Assembly: GCA_020402945.1 (NCBI GenBank)
Contig: JADBYQ010000094.1
Coordinates: forward strand, 1 to 64,000
Source of the DNA: Cytophagales bacterium
Lineage (GTDB): Bacteria; Bacteroidota; Bacteroidia; Cytophagales; Cyclobacteriaceae
Length of the DNA stretch: 64,000 bases
Direction of reading: 5' to 3'
Part shown: positions 29,046-38,300 of the stretch, one piece after another
How the letters are laid out: each line of letters starts with the position of its first letter
Position numbering within the stretch: the first letter of the stretch is position 1
Notes under the pieces: generated by a model
Database searches by the model: none
What the model was told of the DNA's origin: nothing
What the model saw: only the letters and a program-made list of their open reading frames with translations
Program-made: the position numbers and the translations under genes

Positions 29046-29579
29046 ATGAAAAATTTAATTGTTGTCCTGTTGATAGGTTTGCCGCTGTTGGGCATTTCTC
29101 AGAGAGAAATAGAAGAAGGAGAGAAGCCGAAATTAAAAGATAGGCTTTATTTCGGTGGAGGTTTTGGACTTAACTCTGGAACAGACGGCTTTGGCAATTC
29201 CTATTTTTTTTATGCTCTCAATCCGATTGTTGGATACATGGTAAATCCGAAATTTTCTGTTGGTACTGGCATCAACTGGCAGCAAACCAGTTTTGACCGA
29301 CCCAAAGTAACTCTTACGCAATATGGCATTAGCCCGTTTGCCAGATATAATTTTGATCAGCTTTTTGCTTACGGAGAGTATAACTTGATTTCTACACCTA
29401 CTTTCATTAATAGCGATCAGAGAAGGATTTTCAATAGAATGCTACTAGGTCTGGGCTACTCACAACCACTTGGAAGTAGAGGAGCAATCAACGCTATGGC
29501 ACTGTATGACGTTCTCTACAACCAAAGTGATAGGGCATTTGCCTCACCTTGGGTTTTTCGTGTATTCTTTTCTTTCTAG
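29046..29579 (+). CDS. Predicted secreted beta-barrel protein
   Basis: 177 residues with a signal peptide (MKNLIVVLLIGLPLLGISQ). The mature part is rich in aromatic alternating strands (LYFGGGFGLNSG, VGYMVNPKFSVGTGINWQ, GISPFARYNF) and ends with WVFRVFFSF, the Phe-ended strand expected of an outer-membrane barrel. No specific family recognised. It lies seven bases after ftsB, and its stop shares a CTAG with the stop of the convergent dehydrogenase gene. Confidence 0.65.
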   Translation: MKNLIVVLLIGLPLLGISQREIEEGEKPKLKDRLYFGGGFGLNSGTDGFGNSYFFYALNPIVGYMVNPKFSVGTGINWQQTSFDRPKVTLTQYGISPFARYNFDQLFAYGEYNLISTPTFINSDQRRIFNRMLLGLGYSQPLGSRGAINAMALYDVLYNQSDRAFASPWVFRVFFSF

Positions 29580-30679
29580 TCCGGAAATTCTACTCCCAAT
29601 TTCTTAGCTAGCACCTGTAGGTCTTCTACCACTTTTGAATTGAGCGGAATTCCGTCTTTCATCCGCGTGACTTCACTTTCACGTTCTGGGTCTCCGGGGA
29701 TAATCATGTTGGGATGCCCTTCAATTGTTTTCGCCTCACGAAAGCGGGTGATCCATTTGTCCATGTGAAATTTGAAATCATCCGCTGGGCGAAAGGCATC
29801 AACACGCATCGCACCAAAAAAGTGCCCGATGCCCTCGCCAACTGGGTCGGCCGGGGGCGAAAGAAAGCTAACGAAGGGAGGAACCCATGGGCCATAATTC
29901 GCACCGCTTAGCACTGCAGAAAAGATATCTACCCAGGCACCCAAACTAAAACCCTTGTGGCTGCCATGTTCGCGATCGCTGCCCAGCGGAATCAACGCAC
30001 CACCGTCTTTTAGTTCATTTGGATTGGTGGACGGGCTGCCATCTTTTTTTTGAATCCAGCCTAGTGGGGCTTCTTTATTTTTTCGTTGAAGGATTTCCAG
30101 TTTGCCATTCGCTGCCGTTGTCGTTGCAAAATCAGCCACGAAAGCCGGTTGATTTCCGGCAGGGATCGCCACACAAATAGGATTAGTGCCCAGCAATCTT
30201 TCGACTGAAAAAGTAGGTGCGACCAGTGGACTCGCATTCGTCATCGCTATGCCAATCATGTCGTGAGGCAAGGCCATCATCGCATGGTAGGCTGCAATGC
30301 CGAAATGGTTTGAATTTTTTACGGCCACCCAGCCAGTGCCCACATTGTTTGCTTTTTCGATAGCGATCTCCATTGCCTTTGGAGCTACCACTAGTCCCAG
30401 GCCACCATCGCCATCTAATACCGCTGTGCTTGCTCTGGCATGAACGATTTTTGTTTTTGGTTGACTGTTAATTCGCTTGGCTTCCCACAAACGCACATAG
30501 CCAGATAACCGTGCCAAGCCATGCGAATCGATGCCCCGTAAATCAGCGCTTAACAAAACATCAGCAGCTAATCTTGCTTCTTCATCGGGGCAGTTTATCT
30601 TGGTAAAGACCGCATGGGCAAACTGCCAAAGCGGCTGGTATTTGAAAATAGGATCTTCTGGCATAGTTATAGGTGGCAT
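29576..30679 (-). CDS. Ldh/malate dehydrogenase family oxidoreductase
   Basis: 367 residues of the LDH2/MDH-type NAD(P)-dependent family, unrelated to classic lactate dehydrogenase. Typical segments are DLRGIDSHGLARLSGYV, KNSNHFGIAAYHAMMA, GIAMTNASPLVAPTFSVERLLGTNPICVAIPA and GSHKGFSLGAWVDIFSAVLSGA. Family members reduce 2-oxo acids or related ureidoglycolate-type compounds, and the substrate cannot be told from sequence. It is a single gene on the minus strand, with its start overlapping the long track ORF of the next gene but not its preferred start. Confidence 0.85.
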   Translation of the reverse strand: MPPITMPEDPIFKYQPLWQFAHAVFTKINCPDEEARLAADVLLSADLRGIDSHGLARLSGYVRLWEAKRINSQPKTKIVHARASTAVLDGDGGLGLVVAPKAMEIAIEKANNVGTGWVAVKNSNHFGIAAYHAMMALPHDMIGIAMTNASPLVAPTFSVERLLGTNPICVAIPAGNQPAFVADFATTTAANGKLEILQRKNKEAPLGWIQKKDGSPSTNPNELKDGGALIPLGSDREHGSHKGFSLGAWVDIFSAVLSGANYGPWVPPFVSFLSPPADPVGEGIGHFFGAMRVDAFRPADDFKFHMDKWITRFREAKTIEGHPNMIIPGDPERESEVTRMKDGIPLNSKVVEDLQVLAKKLGVEFPD

Positions 30680-30780
30680 GCAGGTTTATGGCAAGTTGCA
30701 AGGTTTTAGCAAAATTATCACTTGAATTATGGAAATTTGATCGGAGCCGCATCTTACTCCCAAAACAAAACACACACTCT

Positions 30781-32397
30781 ATGAAGAATCATCTTTTGGC
30801 CTTAGCTTTATCGGTAAGCGCATTAGCAGCAACGGGGCAAATAGAAAAACCGGTTGACACTAAAATCACCAACGTCACCGTTTTCCTAAACAAAGCACAA
30901 GTTACACGCGAAGTCAAGACCCGCATTGAGCCGGGAAGAGTTAATTTGATAGTGCGCGGACTTACCTCTCAACTTGATCCGGAGAGCATTCAAGTAACGG
31001 GAAAAGGGAGCTTTATTATTCTAGGTATTAGCCACCAGCAAAATTATCTAAGCGAGTTGAATATGCCCAAAAGTCTGAAGGCATTAAAGGACTCTGTGGA
31101 ACAACTGCAAAAACAATTGCAGTTGGAGCAGAGTCAGAAGGAAATTCTCAATAAAGAGGAACAGATGTTATTGAGTAATCAAAAGATCGGGGGGACTACT
31201 CAAAACCTGACGGTAGCCGAGCTAAAAGCAATGGCGGATTTTTACAGAAGTCGCTTAGGTGATATTGTTACTTCGCGAATGAAGCAAGACGACAAGATCA
31301 AGAAAATCAATGAGCGGATAGCGAAGCTGAATAATCAAATCAATAGTCAGAATGAAATGTATGGCCGCAACACCAGCGAAATTGTAGTGAGTATTTCTGC
31401 GGAAGCTGCTACCTCCGTTGACTTAGATGTCAACTATGTGGTGGCCAATGCCGGATGGTATCCCGTCTATGATGTGAGAGCAATGAACACGAAAAGCCCG
31501 TTACAGTTGAGCTACAAAGCCAACGTTTTTCAAAGTACAGGAGAAGAATGGAAAAGTGTGAAGTTGAAACTGTCGACCGCGAATCCCAACCAGAGTGGAC
31601 TGAAGCCGGAATTGAGTTCCTGGTATTTGGATTTTTATCAGCCGATTGCGTATGGGCTAGAACGTAAGAAGTACAAATCAACGGGTGCCGTAGCCAGAGC
31701 AGCAAACATGGAAGACAAGGAAGAAATGGTCTCAATGGCCGCTCCTTCTGCTGAGTCTGTAGCGGATTATGTCTCTACGATTCAAACCACGCTCAATACC
31801 GAATTTGATATTTCTCTTCCTTATTCGGTAATGTCTGCTTCCAAGCCAACAACGGTGGATATTCGTAGTTACGAAATGAAGTCTGACTACACCTATTCGG
31901 TGGCCCCCAAATTAGATAACGATGCATTCTTGTTAGCAAGAGCAACTGGTTGGGAGGAATTTAATCTATTGCCGGGCGAAGCCAATATCTTCTTTGAAGG
32001 CACTTTCGTGGGCAAATCATTTATTGATCCCAATAATATCAAAGACACGTTGTCAGTTTCTTTGGGTCGCGATAAGCGAATTGTGGTGAAACGTGAAAAA
32101 CTAAAAGATCTTACTTCGCGCAGCTTCATCGGCTCCAATAAAAAGGAAAGTTACGCCTATGAGATATCCATACGTAATACCAAGGGGGAGAGTATTAGAG
32201 TGATAGTTGAAGATCAAATACCCGTGTCACAAAATACCCAAATTGAAGTGAGTACCCAAGACCTTGGTGGGGCAAAGTTTAATAAGAACACAGGCAAATT
32301 GGTGTGGGAAATGGAGCTGAAACCAAGCGAAACCAGAAAGGTCATTTATAAATTTGAAGTGAAGTATCCAAAAGATAGGCAAATCAACGGCCTTTGA
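30781..32397 (+). CDS. DUF4139/mucoidy inhibitor MuiA family protein
   Basis: 538 residues from the ATG at 30781; the track start at 30673 lies inside the divergent gene. A signal peptide (MKNHLLALALSVSALAATGQ) leads to the N-terminal domain VTVFLNKAQVTREVKTRIEPGRVNLIVRGL. A coiled-coil segment (LKDSVEQLQKQLQLEQSQKEILNKEE) follows, then the DUF4139 beta-rich region (VDLDVNYVVANAGWYPVYDVRA). The family's function is unknown. A terminator follows. Confidence 0.85.
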   Translation: MKNHLLALALSVSALAATGQIEKPVDTKITNVTVFLNKAQVTREVKTRIEPGRVNLIVRGLTSQLDPESIQVTGKGSFIILGISHQQNYLSELNMPKSLKALKDSVEQLQKQLQLEQSQKEILNKEEQMLLSNQKIGGTTQNLTVAELKAMADFYRSRLGDIVTSRMKQDDKIKKINERIAKLNNQINSQNEMYGRNTSEIVVSISAEAATSVDLDVNYVVANAGWYPVYDVRAMNTKSPLQLSYKANVFQSTGEEWKSVKLKLSTANPNQSGLKPELSSWYLDFYQPIAYGLERKKYKSTGAVARAANMEDKEEMVSMAAPSAESVADYVSTIQTTLNTEFDISLPYSVMSASKPTTVDIRSYEMKSDYTYSVAPKLDNDAFLLARATGWEEFNLLPGEANIFFEGTFVGKSFIDPNNIKDTLSVSLGRDKRIVVKREKLKDLTSRSFIGSNKKESYAYEISIRNTKGESIRVIVEDQIPVSQNTQIEVSTQDLGGAKFNKNTGKLVWEMELKPSETRKVIYKFEVKYPKDRQINGL

Positions 32398-32404
32398 GGA
32401 AATG

Positions 32405-32433
32405 AAAGCCCTGAATTTTTCAGGGCTTTTTTT
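32405..32433 (+). terminator. Rho-independent terminator after the MuiA-family gene
   Basis: AAAGCCCTGA, a short AT loop and TCAGGGCTTT followed by TTTT form a ten-pair stem with a T tract. It lies 16 bases before the IS3 left end. Confidence 0.85.
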
Positions 32434-32484
32434 CTATTAATATTGCCTCGTCCTGAAATAAGTTGACACAAAAGTTAACTTATT

Positions 32485-32901
32485 ATGACAATATCAAATG
32501 AAAAGAGGAGTTCATTAAAGCGCACACAGCGGGACTACAGTTTGGCTTTCAAATTACAGGTTGTCGATGAGATAGAAAAAGGCCATCTCACCTATAAGCA
32601 GAGTCAAAAGAAGTATGGTATCCAAGGCAGAAGTACAGTTTTGATATGGCTAAGAAAGCATGGAACTTTGGATTGGACAAGCAAAGTTCCCATGAAAAAG
32701 AAAGCTCCGCCAAAGACATTCATATCTCAACTGGAGGCCAAGATCAAGCGACTAGAAGCTGAGAAAGAGATTCTGAACCGCGCGATAGATATAGCCGATA
32801 ATACATTAGGTACAGATATCAGAAAAAAGTCTTGCCCCTGTCGCAGCAAGCTTCCGAAAGGCAACAGGGGGAGAACGATATACTATCGGACAAATAGCTA
32901 A
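32485..32901 (+). CDS. IS3 OrfA, helix-turn-helix transposase subunit
   Basis: 138 residues. The N-terminal half has the HTH (YSLAFKLQVVDEIEKGHLTYKQSQKKYGIQGRSTVLIWLRKHG). The second half has the leucine-zipper-like helix ISQLEAKIKRLEAEKEILNRAIDIAD used for multimerisation. A slippery AAAAAAG heptamer lies at 32823-32829 near its end, as in many IS3 elements. The final 25 residues (SCPCRSKLPKGNRGRTIYYRTNS) look like out-of-frame sequence. Confidence 0.9.
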   Translation: MTISNEKRSSLKRTQRDYSLAFKLQVVDEIEKGHLTYKQSQKKYGIQGRSTVLIWLRKHGTLDWTSKVPMKKKAPPKTFISQLEAKIKRLEAEKEILNRAIDIADNTLGTDIRKKSCPCRSKLPKGNRGRTIYYRTNS

Positions 32902-32989
32902 TACGTTAGGGTACAGCCGTCAATACGTTTATAAGCATCGAGCGGATTCTGTTAGTAAAATCGAAAAGCAACAAACCGTAAAACAACTA

Positions 32990-33712
32990 GTGGACAGGGA
33001 ACGGAAGTTACTGCCCCGGTTAGGCACTCGAAAAATGTACCACCTGATCAAACCCACTTTGGAAGAGTTGCAACTGAAGTTTGGTCGTGACAAGTTATTT
33101 GAACTGATCCGATATTATGACTTGCAGATTAAGCCCAAACGCAGATATGTACAGACGACCATGAGTAAACATTGGCTACGTAAATGGCCCAACATAATCA
33201 AAAACAGAAGTGTCATACGACCCGATGAAGTCTGGGTTAGTGATATTACGTATCTGAAAACAGAGCAGGGAAATTGCTATTTGAATATGATCACGGATGC
33301 CTATAGCAGAAAAATAGTAGGCTATGCTGTTGCCGACAATATGGAAACAGAAAGTATGATCGGAGCGTTGAAAATGGCTGTAAAACAACGGACACCCAAT
33401 TCAGTGGCAACAATTCATCATTCCGATAGAGGGTTACAGTATTGTAGTAAGGAATACGAATCACTCACTAAAACAACTAACATCCGTCTAAGCATGACTG
33501 AAAATGGAGATCCATACGAAAATGCACTGGCTGAACGGATGAATCGTACGATAAAAGAAGAATTTGGAATGGACAGAGTATTGAAAAGCAAAGAGCAGGT
33601 AAACCAATTAGTCCCAGAAAGTGTAGCTTTGTACAATCAGAAACGACCACACCTGGCATTGAATATGAAAACGCCAGAGCAGGTTTATAAAACAAAAATC
33701 CCGGTCACCTGA
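32990..33712 (+). CDS. IS3 OrfB, DDE transposase catalytic subunit
   Basis: 240 residues from the track's GTG; the frame is open back to 32810, and the extra residues (GQIANTLGYSRQYVYKHR) look like the real OrfB beginning. The rve core has all three acidic residues: Asp in VWVSDITYLK, Asp in IHHSDRGLQY and Glu in YENALAERMNRTIKEEF. The frame is +1 relative to orfA. A standard -1 shift at the A6G site would instead meet TAG at 32895, so this copy may have lost a base and may no longer make the fusion protein. Confidence 0.85.
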   Translation: MDRERKLLPRLGTRKMYHLIKPTLEELQLKFGRDKLFELIRYYDLQIKPKRRYVQTTMSKHWLRKWPNIIKNRSVIRPDEVWVSDITYLKTEQGNCYLNMITDAYSRKIVGYAVADNMETESMIGALKMAVKQRTPNSVATIHHSDRGLQYCSKEYESLTKTTNIRLSMTENGDPYENALAERMNRTIKEEFGMDRVLKSKEQVNQLVPESVALYNQKRPHLALNMKTPEQVYKTKIPVT

Positions 33713-33793
33713 GGCAATCGGGACTTATTTTTAATCTGTCAACTTATTTTAGGACTATTCATATTGTTTTGTTCTTTGTGTAGAAAAAAATTA

Positions 33794-34891
33794 ATGCGCT
33801 TCAAATTATTTTTGATTTTGTGCTCCATCTCGTTATCAAGTGCGGGTCAAATAGTAAATACCGCTACGATGGACACGCTAGAGTCGACTGTGATTGGCCA
33901 TTTGGCGGTAGGGGGCTACATTGATACTTATTATGGATACAACTTCAGCAGACCAGCGAGCGGTAGTAATCCGTACTTCGTTTCTTCAAATCGTCATGAC
34001 GAGATGAATGTGAATTTAGCCTATATCGATTTGCGCTACCGTGCGACCAATTTTCGAGCACGCTTTGTTCCTGGATTTGGAACCTATGTAAATTCAAACT
34101 ATGCTGCTGAGGCTGGCACACTAAAGAATATTATCGAAGCAAGTGTCGGCCTACGGCTTTCGGCCAAGCGAAATATATGGATGGACGTTGGCGTATTGGG
34201 ATCTCCTTATACCAATGAAAGTGCTATTTCCAAAGATCATTTAATGTATACACGTTCTTTCGCGCCCGAGAATGTTCCCTATTATTTGACTGGGGTAAAA
34301 GTAAGTGTTCCTTTAAACACGAAATGGACGGCTTATTTGTATTTGCTCAATGGTTGGCAAGTCATTCAATCGAACGACAAGAACAAAGCCATTGGAACGC
34401 AAGTAGAGTTTCGGCCCAATAAAAAAATGTTGTTCAATTGGGATACCTATGTGGGAGGCAATCAAACGGCTCAAAATCCTGACTTTCGGATGCGGTACTT
34501 CACTGATTTGTATTGGATATACAAAGCCAATGACAAATTTGATGCTACCTCATGTGTTTACATCGGGCTTCAAGAAAGGAACAATGCCTCTACTAAGAAC
34601 TGGTGGACCGCAAACTTCATAGGTCGCTATCATTTTACTGAAACGCTTTCGCTTTCGGGGCGAATCGAATATTACAGCGATTCAGGCGTTCATCAATTGC
34701 CCATCACCGGTATTGATGGTTTTAGATCGTACAGCACGGGCCTCTGCTTCAATTATCAGGCTAATCACAACGCGCTATTCCGTTTGGAAGGGCGTCAATT
34801 CTTTTCGCCCGATAATTTGTATCGAGACGAAAACGCTAACCCGACCGGGAGCAGTTCATTATTAACGGCCAGTCTGACGGCTTGGTTTTAG
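33794..34891 (+). CDS. Outer-membrane porin-like beta-barrel protein
   Basis: 365 residues from the ATG at 33794 (MRFKLFLILCSISLSSAGQ, a signal peptide); the track's TTG start at 33764 is less likely. The mature chain starts with a plug-like GHLAVGGYIDTYYGYNFSRPASGSNPYFVSSNRHDEMNVNLAYIDLRY, and continues in paired strands to the terminal SSLLTASLTAWF. This matches the long porin-like family of Bacteroidota with unknown solute. The IS3 right end is 38 bases upstream, so its original promoter may be displaced. Confidence 0.75.
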   Translation: MRFKLFLILCSISLSSAGQIVNTATMDTLESTVIGHLAVGGYIDTYYGYNFSRPASGSNPYFVSSNRHDEMNVNLAYIDLRYRATNFRARFVPGFGTYVNSNYAAEAGTLKNIIEASVGLRLSAKRNIWMDVGVLGSPYTNESAISKDHLMYTRSFAPENVPYYLTGVKVSVPLNTKWTAYLYLLNGWQVIQSNDKNKAIGTQVEFRPNKKMLFNWDTYVGGNQTAQNPDFRMRYFTDLYWIYKANDKFDATSCVYIGLQERNNASTKNWWTANFIGRYHFTETLSLSGRIEYYSDSGVHQLPITGIDGFRSYSTGLCFNYQANHNALFRLEGRQFFSPDNLYRDENANPTGSSSLLTASLTAWF

Positions 34892-34898
34892 AAAAACA

Positions 34899-35561
34899 TT
34901 ATGGTTGGCTTTTGGAAGCAACAATCTTGAGCTTCAGCGAAATCTCATCATTGATCAAATCGTCTTTGATCGTTCCGATGATCCCAGAATTGTAGACGAT
35001 GCCCCACTTGGTACGATCGATAGTGAAAGTAGGTGTTTCCGCGAGAACATACTTTTCATCAATTTTTATTTTTGCGGGAATTTCGATAGTGTTCGTCTTT
35101 TCTTTGAGTGTTAGATTGCCTACTATTTTTTCTCCGGTGCTATCTGAGCGAATGCCCGTAATTTCAAAGCTGCCGAAAGGAAACTTTTCGACTTCGAAAA
35201 AATCCTCATTTTTCAAATGACCTTCAAGATTGGTTTTGTCCTTTCCGGTTTGGTCAAGGTTTGTGATCGAGTTGATGTTGATTTTAAAATTCCCACTAGT
35301 TAATTGATTGTTGCTAACCGTAAACTGCCCTGCACTCAAGCGGATCGTTCCATTGTGTTGGTAGTTACCCGGTGTAGCCCCAATCCATTCAATAACACTG
35401 GTTAGGGTATCCACCAGATACACATCTCCCGTTCCATCCAGGGCGGCTGCCGGTGTCGACTCAGAATTGATTGCTTCAGTTCTTGTTTTGCATGCATAAA
35501 AGAAAAGGAGAAGTGCGACAAAGGTTCCACTAACTATCAGAATACGTTTCTTTACGTTCAT
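34899..35561 (-). CDS. YceI-family lipoprotein
   Basis: 220 residues. The N-terminus (VSGTFVALLLFFYAC) is a lipoprotein signal. The YceI lipocalin-like barrel follows: VYLVDTLTSVIEWIGATPGNYQHNGTIRLSAGQFTV, NINSITNLDQTGKDKTNLEGHLKNEDFFEVEKFPFGSFEIT and TIDRTKWGIVYNSG. YceI barrels bind long isoprenoid-type lipids in characterised cases. It converges with the porin gene. Confidence 0.9.
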   Translation of the reverse strand: MNVKKRILIVSGTFVALLLFFYACKTRTEAINSESTPAAALDGTGDVYLVDTLTSVIEWIGATPGNYQHNGTIRLSAGQFTVSNNQLTSGNFKININSITNLDQTGKDKTNLEGHLKNEDFFEVEKFPFGSFEITGIRSDSTGEKIVGNLTLKEKTNTIEIPAKIKIDEKYVLAETPTFTIDRTKWGIVYNSGIIGTIKDDLINDEISLKLKIVASKSQP

Positions 35562-35647
35562 AAGATTTATTTTTTTTTCAAATGTCGAATATATTTTCGA
35601 GGCAATCCTTAATTATTTTTAAAGAAACCGTTAATGAGTTGTTAAAA

Positions 35648-36562
35648 CTAGTCGCTACTGGCAAGCACACCTTCTTTCAGGGAATAGGCAGAAACCCGGA
35701 TTGATTTGAAGAGGTGTTTTTTCAAGAGAAATTGAATGAGACAGGAGGCAACCACAATCATATCTACTCTCATCTCGATCATGCCGGGAATAGCAAGTCG
35801 TTCTCTTCTTGGTTTGTATAGCAGTTCATCGAAGATCGTTTCAAAGCCGGTAATTGTTAGCGGAGTTTCAGGCTCTTTCGGAAAAGGCATCCCTTGTTTG
35901 TTGCAGTAGATTTCACTTAACGTATCGAATGACCCCGATGAGCCGATGAGTGTTTCTGGTTGATGTTTGGCTAGTTCATCAAACAAAGGCGCTAATTGTA
36001 TTTCCATGTAGTCACTGATTTGTGCCATCTCCTCAGGTAGCAAGGGATCATGGTGCTGAAATTTTTCAATAAGACGTTGGCCTCCGATCTCCACACTTTT
36101 TTTCCAAAACATCTCGTCAGCGTTCGCTATGATAAATTCGACACTGCCTCCTCCGATATCTACAATTAGTGATTTGGATACACCCATCGCTACAGCGTTA
36201 CGCACTCCTAGGTAGATGAGTTCAGCCTCTTCCTCACCAGAAATTATTCTTACCGTGATGCCTGTTTCGATGAGGATTTTTTCAGTTAGCTCACCGCCAT
36301 TTTTAGCGCTGCGCAGTGCGCTGGTACCAAAAGCGGTTACTTGGGTTACTTGCCAATTTTCTATCGTCAGTTTAAACTTTTTTAGTGCACTCAATACCCT
36401 TTCGATGGCTTCACTCGTGATAAATCCATCGTTGATTCCACCCACGCCCATTCTGGCAGCGATTCGTTCCTGGTGTAGGGTCACAAATCTTCCCATTCTT
36501 TTTTCTGCAATAAGCAGGTTGAATGTGTTGGTACCCAGGTCAATAATTGCAAACCGTTCCAC
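35648..36562 (-). CDS. Ppx/GppA-type exopolyphosphatase/phosphatase
   Basis: 304 residues, the short single-domain form. Phosphate-binding loops are IIDLGTNTFNLLIAE at the start and LIVDIGGGSVEFII in the middle, typical of the actin-like ASKHA fold. Family members hydrolyse polyphosphate or pppGpp. The C-terminal helical domain of long Ppx proteins is absent. It is divergent from the carboxylase gene, 75 bases apart. Confidence 0.85.
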   Translation of the reverse strand: MERFAIIDLGTNTFNLLIAEKRMGRFVTLHQERIAARMGVGGINDGFITSEAIERVLSALKKFKLTIENWQVTQVTAFGTSALRSAKNGGELTEKILIETGITVRIISGEEEAELIYLGVRNAVAMGVSKSLIVDIGGGSVEFIIANADEMFWKKSVEIGGQRLIEKFQHHDPLLPEEMAQISDYMEIQLAPLFDELAKHQPETLIGSSGSFDTLSEIYCNKQGMPFPKEPETPLTITGFETIFDELLYKPRRERLAIPGMIEMRVDMIVVASCLIQFLLKKHLFKSIRVSAYSLKEGVLASSD

Positions 36563-36637
36563 TGATAATTATCATTGAGTTCGAAATATACATTAACTAT
36601 ATTTCGGAAGGTTTACCAAAAGCATATCTTCTTTAAA

Positions 36638-38194
36638 ATGGCAAATAAATCCTTACTAGAAAAAAACAACGAGCTCAAACGCAAAAATGCCGAAGCTTTA
36701 TTAGGAGGTGGTGAGAAAAGAATTGAGCAACAGCATGCTCGAGGGAAATTGTCCGCCCGAGAACGAGTAATGCTATTGTTGGACGAAGGCTCATTTGAAG
36801 AGTTGGGAAAGTTTGTGATGCACAGATGCAAGGATTTTGGTTTGGAAAATGAACACTATTTGGGTGACGGAGTTGTGACCGGCTATGGAACAATTGGAGG
36901 AAGGTTGGTCTATGTTTTTTCTCAGGATTTTACTGTTTTTGGCGGGTCGTTGTCGGAAACTTATGCGGAAAAAATAGTCAAGGTCATGGATCTGGCCATG
37001 AAAAATGGTGCTCCTGTTATTGGATTGAATGATTCAGGTGGCGCGCGCATACAAGAGGGAGTGGTTTCGCTGGGTGGGTATGCAGATATTTTTTATCGAA
37101 ATGTAATGGCCTCCGGTGTAGTACCTCAGATTTCGGCTATTATGGGACCCTGCGCTGGCGGAGCTGTTTACTCTCCAGCTATGACCGATTTTATCTTTAT
37201 GGTGGAGAAGACCTCTTTCATGTTTGTGACTGGCCCTAACGTGGTAAAGACAGTAACGCACGAAACAGTAACGGCCGAAGAATTAGGAGGGGCAAGCACC
37301 CATAGTACTAAGAGTGGGGTTACCCATTTTGCCTGCGCCAATGAAGTAGAATGCTTGAACCAAATCAAGCAGCTTTTCAGCTATATACCACAAAATTGTG
37401 AAGACGATGCTCCTCGATTGGCCTACACCGGCAAAGACGAAAAAAGGCCTTCTTTAAATTCTATTATTCCCGAAAATCCCAATCAGCCCTATGACATGCG
37501 CGAGGTAATTACCGGCATTGTAGATGCGGATTCTTTTATGGAGGTGCACAAAAATTTTGCTGAGAATATTGTCGTTGGCTTTGCGCGATTGGCAGGTAGA
37601 AGTATTGGCATAGTAGGCAATCAACCAGCTTGCCTGGCAGGTGTTTTGGATATTGATTCTAGTGTTAAGGCTGCACGGTTCGTTCGATTCTGCGATAGTT
37701 TCAATATCCCCTTGTTGGTATTGGAAGATGTGCCCGGATTTCTCCCCGGTACTGATCAGGAATGGAACGCGATCATCACAAATGGAGCTAAGTTGCTCTA
37801 TGCGTTTAGTGAAGCGACAGTTCCGCGCATTACTGTAATAACGCGAAAAGCCTATGGTGGCGCGTATGACGTCATGAATTCAAAACACATTGGTGCGGAT
37901 ATGAACTATGCCTGGCCTACTGCCGAAATTGCTGTGATGGGAGCACAGGGTGCTGCAGAGATCATATTTAAAAAGGAGATTTCCGAAGCGGCAGATCCGA
38001 AAGCTAAGCTTGCAGAAAAGGTAGATGAGTACACGAATAAGTTTGCCACTCCTTACCGAGCCGCTCATCGAGGTTATATTGATGAGGTAATTTTCCCAGA
38101 TCAAACCAGGGAAAAGTTAATTAGGTCATTCCAGATGTTAGAGAACAAAGTAGCTGTGCTGCCAAAGAAGAAGCACGGGAATATTCCGTTGTAA
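36638..38194 (+). CDS. pccB: Propionyl-CoA carboxylase-type beta subunit
   Basis: 518 residues from the ATG at 36638; the track start at 36575 would overlap the promoter region. It is the carboxyltransferase half of an acyl-CoA carboxylase: [33 protein letters not shown] at the start, the [41 protein letters not shown] block and [21 protein letters not shown]. It moves CO2 from biotin to propionyl-CoA. No biotin-carrier/carboxylase subunit is nearby. A paralogue lies at 53,325. Confidence 0.9.
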   Translation: MANKSLLEKNNELKRKNAEALLGGGEKRIEQQHARGKLSARERVMLLLDEGSFEELGKFVMHRCKDFGLENEHYLGDGVVTGYGTIGGRLVYVFSQDFTVFGGSLSETYAEKIVKVMDLAMKNGAPVIGLNDSGGARIQEGVVSLGGYADIFYRNVMASGVVPQISAIMGPCAGGAVYSPAMTDFIFMVEKTSFMFVTGPNVVKTVTHETVTAEELGGASTHSTKSGVTHFACANEVECLNQIKQLFSYIPQNCEDDAPRLAYTGKDEKRPSLNSIIPENPNQPYDMREVITGIVDADSFMEVHKNFAENIVVGFARLAGRSIGIVGNQPACLAGVLDIDSSVKAARFVRFCDSFNIPLLVLEDVPGFLPGTDQEWNAIITNGAKLLYAFSEATVPRITVITRKAYGGAYDVMNSKHIGADMNYAWPTAEIAVMGAQGAAEIIFKKEISEAADPKAKLAEKVDEYTNKFATPYRAAHRGYIDEVIFPDQTREKLIRSFQMLENKVAVLPKKKHGNIPL

Positions 38195-38202
38195 GATATC
38201 AT

Positions 38203-38300
38203 GCGGAGAATACCCCTCTTAATATCCGCATAATTTGCGGAGATTAACTTGCTAATCTCCGCAGCCTCATTTATATTTACCGCATAATCTGCGGAGAATG
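38203..38300 (+). promoter_or_regulatory. Palindromic repeats (putative operators) before the Fic gene
   Basis: CCGCATAATTTGCGG (38226-38240) and CCGCATAATCTGCGG (38280-38294) are two copies of the same 15-base palindrome; the second ends three bases before the Fic ATG. GCGGAGATTA (38237-38246) also pairs with TAATCTCCGC (38253-38262). A further half-site, GCGGAGAAT, lies at 38203. The spacing near the start codon suggests autoregulation. Confidence 0.6.

Larger units (their letters stand above)
32450..33755 (+). mobile_element. IS3-family insertion sequence, 1306 bp
   Basis: The element is bounded by imperfect inverted repeats: GTCCTGAAATAAGTTGACA at 32450-32468, and the reverse complement of GTCCTAAAATAAGTTGACA at 33737-33755 (18 of 19 match). 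It contains orfA and orfB of the IS3 type. I found no clear target duplication beside the ends (left CTC, right TAT). It sits between the MuiA-gene terminator and the start of the porin gene, and breaks no recognised gene. Confidence 0.9.

Noticed and set aside
32450-33755. A target-site duplication for the IS3 element
   Set aside because: The bases flanking the inverted repeats (CTC on the left, TAT on the right) do not match; a nearby ATATTG occurs on both sides but not at the ends.
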